From Bathymodiolus brooksi (taxonomy: Eukaryota > Mollusca > Bivalvia > Mytilida > Modiolidae): a stretch of DNA of 64,000 nt. Made by a program: the position numbers and the translations under genes. Positions 61,666 to 64,000 of this stretch are shown here, in pieces (within the stretch, counting starts at the first letter, position 1; each line of letters begins with the position of its first letter). The notes under the pieces are model-generated. The model searched no databases, had not been told where the DNA came from, and saw only the letters and a list, made by a program, of their open reading frames with translations. The stretch is taken from the NCBI GenBank assembly GCA_963680875.1, contig OY804579.1, forward strand, positions 22,801,804-22,865,803, given 5' to 3'.

Positions 61666-63238
61666 ACAAACGTAGATATCTAATTTAGTGAGTATGGCGA
61701 GTTTCTGGAATAACCTTCATCTAGTACACTCAATATCAAAAGATTGGTATAAAGATTATTGAAAGAATTTTATTGAGTTAAAAGAATACAGTAAAATAAT
61801 CTCAATACCGACAAACCCAATAGCATTTGGTACACAGTAATCACGAATATGGTCTGTTTTTGTGTATTGTTTAATATCTTCAGCTTTGATATTTTCACTT
61901 GCTTAAAATGCTTATTACACAAAAATATTTACAAGTGAAACCATTGATTTCGCAAATAAGTAACCATGTTACAATGGTTTTCAATACAGTTATGAAAATG
62001 TTCGGTGGTGGGGGGGGGGGGGGGGGAGGGTGTAGTTATTCAAGATATATGGATTATGGATTATTTAAGGGTTGTGTAGCAAATTATTTAATTATTTCTT
62101 TCTGTAGGCGGCTTGTATTGCAATATATTTTAACGAAGATATCAAATTTACTGAACACGACGAGTTTCTGGAATAACCTTCATCAGGCACGCTCAAACTT
62201 AAAAGATTGGAAAGCAAAATAATTTGAAGTTTTGGGAGCAATACAGTCAAAGGGTCTAAACGTGATAGCCAAAATCAGGTAAGGTCACCTATGCCTGAAG
62301 GAAGAGAACCTTAGTTTTAAAAATAACTACTTTATCCCGCTATTTTTTTAATTGAAGTGATTGTAGGAAGTGAGGTAAGTAAGCAGCCATGTATTTGTAT
62401 ACTAAAGGTATCTTGACTCTTTCTACGATATTTCTAATGCAGTCTTGTTTTTCACTTTATTTCTGCATTTCAATAAACATACAACCCGGAAATAGAGCAC
62501 AACCTGGAAATAGAGCACAACAATTAAACACATTCAACTTGATACGTTACCTGGTTTCACCATGATATAGTCTTAACTCTTATTTGATATAACCTTTTGT
62601 AAAAGTTAAAATGATCACACGTCCTATACAGTCATTAGTTTAAAAGATTGGTTAAAATATCACAGTTGGGGCAGTTTATACGTTATGTGAGAAATCAATT
62701 TGTAAAGTTAAATATAGTCGTTTCTTATATTTGTACCTGTTTCAGTTTCAAAGATCATTTTATATTTTTTACTTGACTTTTTTTCATTAGTTGGTGTTAC
62801 TTTTATAGAGATAATATCTTAACATTTTCTTGCTTAATCTTAATGAGTTTAATTCAAATTTCATGACACGAATGATTTATATAGAGGCGCTAATGAACAT
62901 ACATTGTATTGAATAATAATTATGAAAAATTCAATTACCATTTATTTGTTTATATCGTCTTCCTTACTTAATCTCTTATCTTACACTCAATTGAAGTTAT
63001 AAAACAATGAGGTTTTATTGGCATAGACGACAATCATCTTAGAAGTTTAATCCCTGATATTGAAGACAATACATTATCACATATTTTATTGAAATAACGC
63101 CGAATTTGCATGTGTATTTAAAGCATAATTTGTGGCGTGTTATTTGCCTTCGGGGCAATAACATTTTATGAGGGCAATAACATGTTTTCTGTCCTCTTGT
63201 GAAGGGAAATACCATGTTATCTGCCCTGTCAAAAAATG

Positions 63239-63381
63239 TGATAAATAGATTAATACATGGCCTTTTTCATATTGCCCTTGTCATCAGCCCTCGACTGATA
63301 TCGTCCCGCGGGGCCGATATCAAAGTCTCGAGCTGATAACAAGGACAATATGAAAAAGGCCATGTATTAATCTATTATTAT
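63239..63381. repeat. Foldback hairpin element F5, duplication copy 2
   Basis: Same sequence, offset 4,828 bases. Confidence 0.78.
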
Positions 63382-63816
63382 CAGAAGTTCGGATCCCATT
63401 AACCGTTTTAACCCCTAATATTGATGGCAATTTTCGTGTGCCTCTCCCAAACAAGGAGCTAAATTATGTTTTGTTCGCGCCGGTATTTAGTGGTGTTCGT
63501 GTTGCTCGATCTTTAGTTTTCAGTGTAATGTTTTGTAGATCGTTTTTTGTCCTTTTGGTCATTATAATTTCTATCCTTCTCCGAATTCCGGCTTCTGGAT
63601 GCCCCTTTCGTATATTCAAACTTTCCTTATGCCTTTTTTGTGCTCAATGGTTGGAGGTTTTAGTTTTGTTGACATTGATGGAATTATGTAACCATCACTG
63701 GTTAAACTTTCCTTTCATAATAATAGGAAATATATCTAGGATTAACGTTGAGATCAAGGCAAACAGGGTAACATTTCATACAAGTGTCATGACACAAGTC
63801 TTTTTACGAATAAGGG

Positions 63817-64000
63817 GTCATCGTGGCCGTGATGGTATGGTAGTTTGAATTACAACTACCTATGCAATCAGTGTCTATCACCAATAAAGTTGTGAGTTCA
63901 AACCCCGTTCATGGCGAGGTGTACTTGATACAACATTATGTGATAAAGTTGTCAGTAACTTGCGACAGGTCGGTGGTTTTCTCCGGGTACTCCGGTTTCC
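63817..64000 (+). repeat. SINE S2 at the window end, partial
   Basis: Same sequence as 58989-59172, cut by the window edge. Confidence 0.75.

Larger units (their letters stand above)
59221..64000 (+). repeat. 4.8-kb direct duplication, copy 2 (to window end)
   Basis: Matches 54437-59172. The window ends inside the terminal S2 copy, so whether a third copy or new sequence follows is not visible. Confidence 0.92.

Noticed and set aside
57169..62040. Poly-G runs (57177-57193, 62008-62026) as G-quadruplex or regulatory elements
   Set aside because: Homopolymer G in duplicated non-coding DNA; length differs by slippage or sequencing error, no further support.

Overview
The window is AT-rich, intron-rich animal DNA. 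Short phase-consistent exons sit between GT...AG introns full of tRNA-derived SINEs, foldback elements, Tc1-like remnants and retroelement 3' ends. The repeat types and the GH18/peritrophin-A proteins suggest a mollusc, probably a bivalve; this is inference, as no species-specific marker is present. No bacterial or viral gene organisation is seen.

Left part (1-23,118, + strand): the 3' portion of one large modular chitinase gene. Seventeen last-module to stop-codon exon blocks of GH18 sequence plus two chitin-binding exons splice in frame into 1,228 residues: the end of a GH18 module (A), two complete GH18 modules (B and C), each followed by a Pro/Thr/Gln-rich linker, then two peritrophin-A (CBM14) domains separated by a TQAPV-type repeat linker. 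Every module boundary is phase 1 (G|CT or G|CC), so the modules join as one protein. The 5' end lies outside the window. Modules A and B are nearly identical even in introns; module C is older.

Middle part (23,119-39,554): no gene recognised. It holds SINEs, a minisatellite of about 6.9 kb with a 40-bp unit (about 25,795-32,672) showing higher-order repeats, a truncated Tc1-like element, a 59-bp tandem array (36,465-37,288) open in all six frames, and a second copy of the gene-1 downstream flank.

Right-centre (39,555-54,245, + strand): a complete second chitinase gene with 11 exons encoding 690 residues: signal peptide, one GH18 domain, TQAPQPT-repeat linker, CBM14, linker, CBM14. Its first intron is about 5.9 kb and contains a triplicated element with a tRNA-like head, plus hairpin elements.

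Right end (54,417-64,000): a direct duplication of about 4.8 kb, carrying a 28-bp satellite (19 and 21 units), SINEs, a foldback element and a signal-peptide-like exon in each copy. No catalytic exons follow inside the window. The two chitinases are expected to be secreted and to bind and hydrolyse chitin (feeding, immunity or shell/cuticle remodelling); the window alone does not say which.
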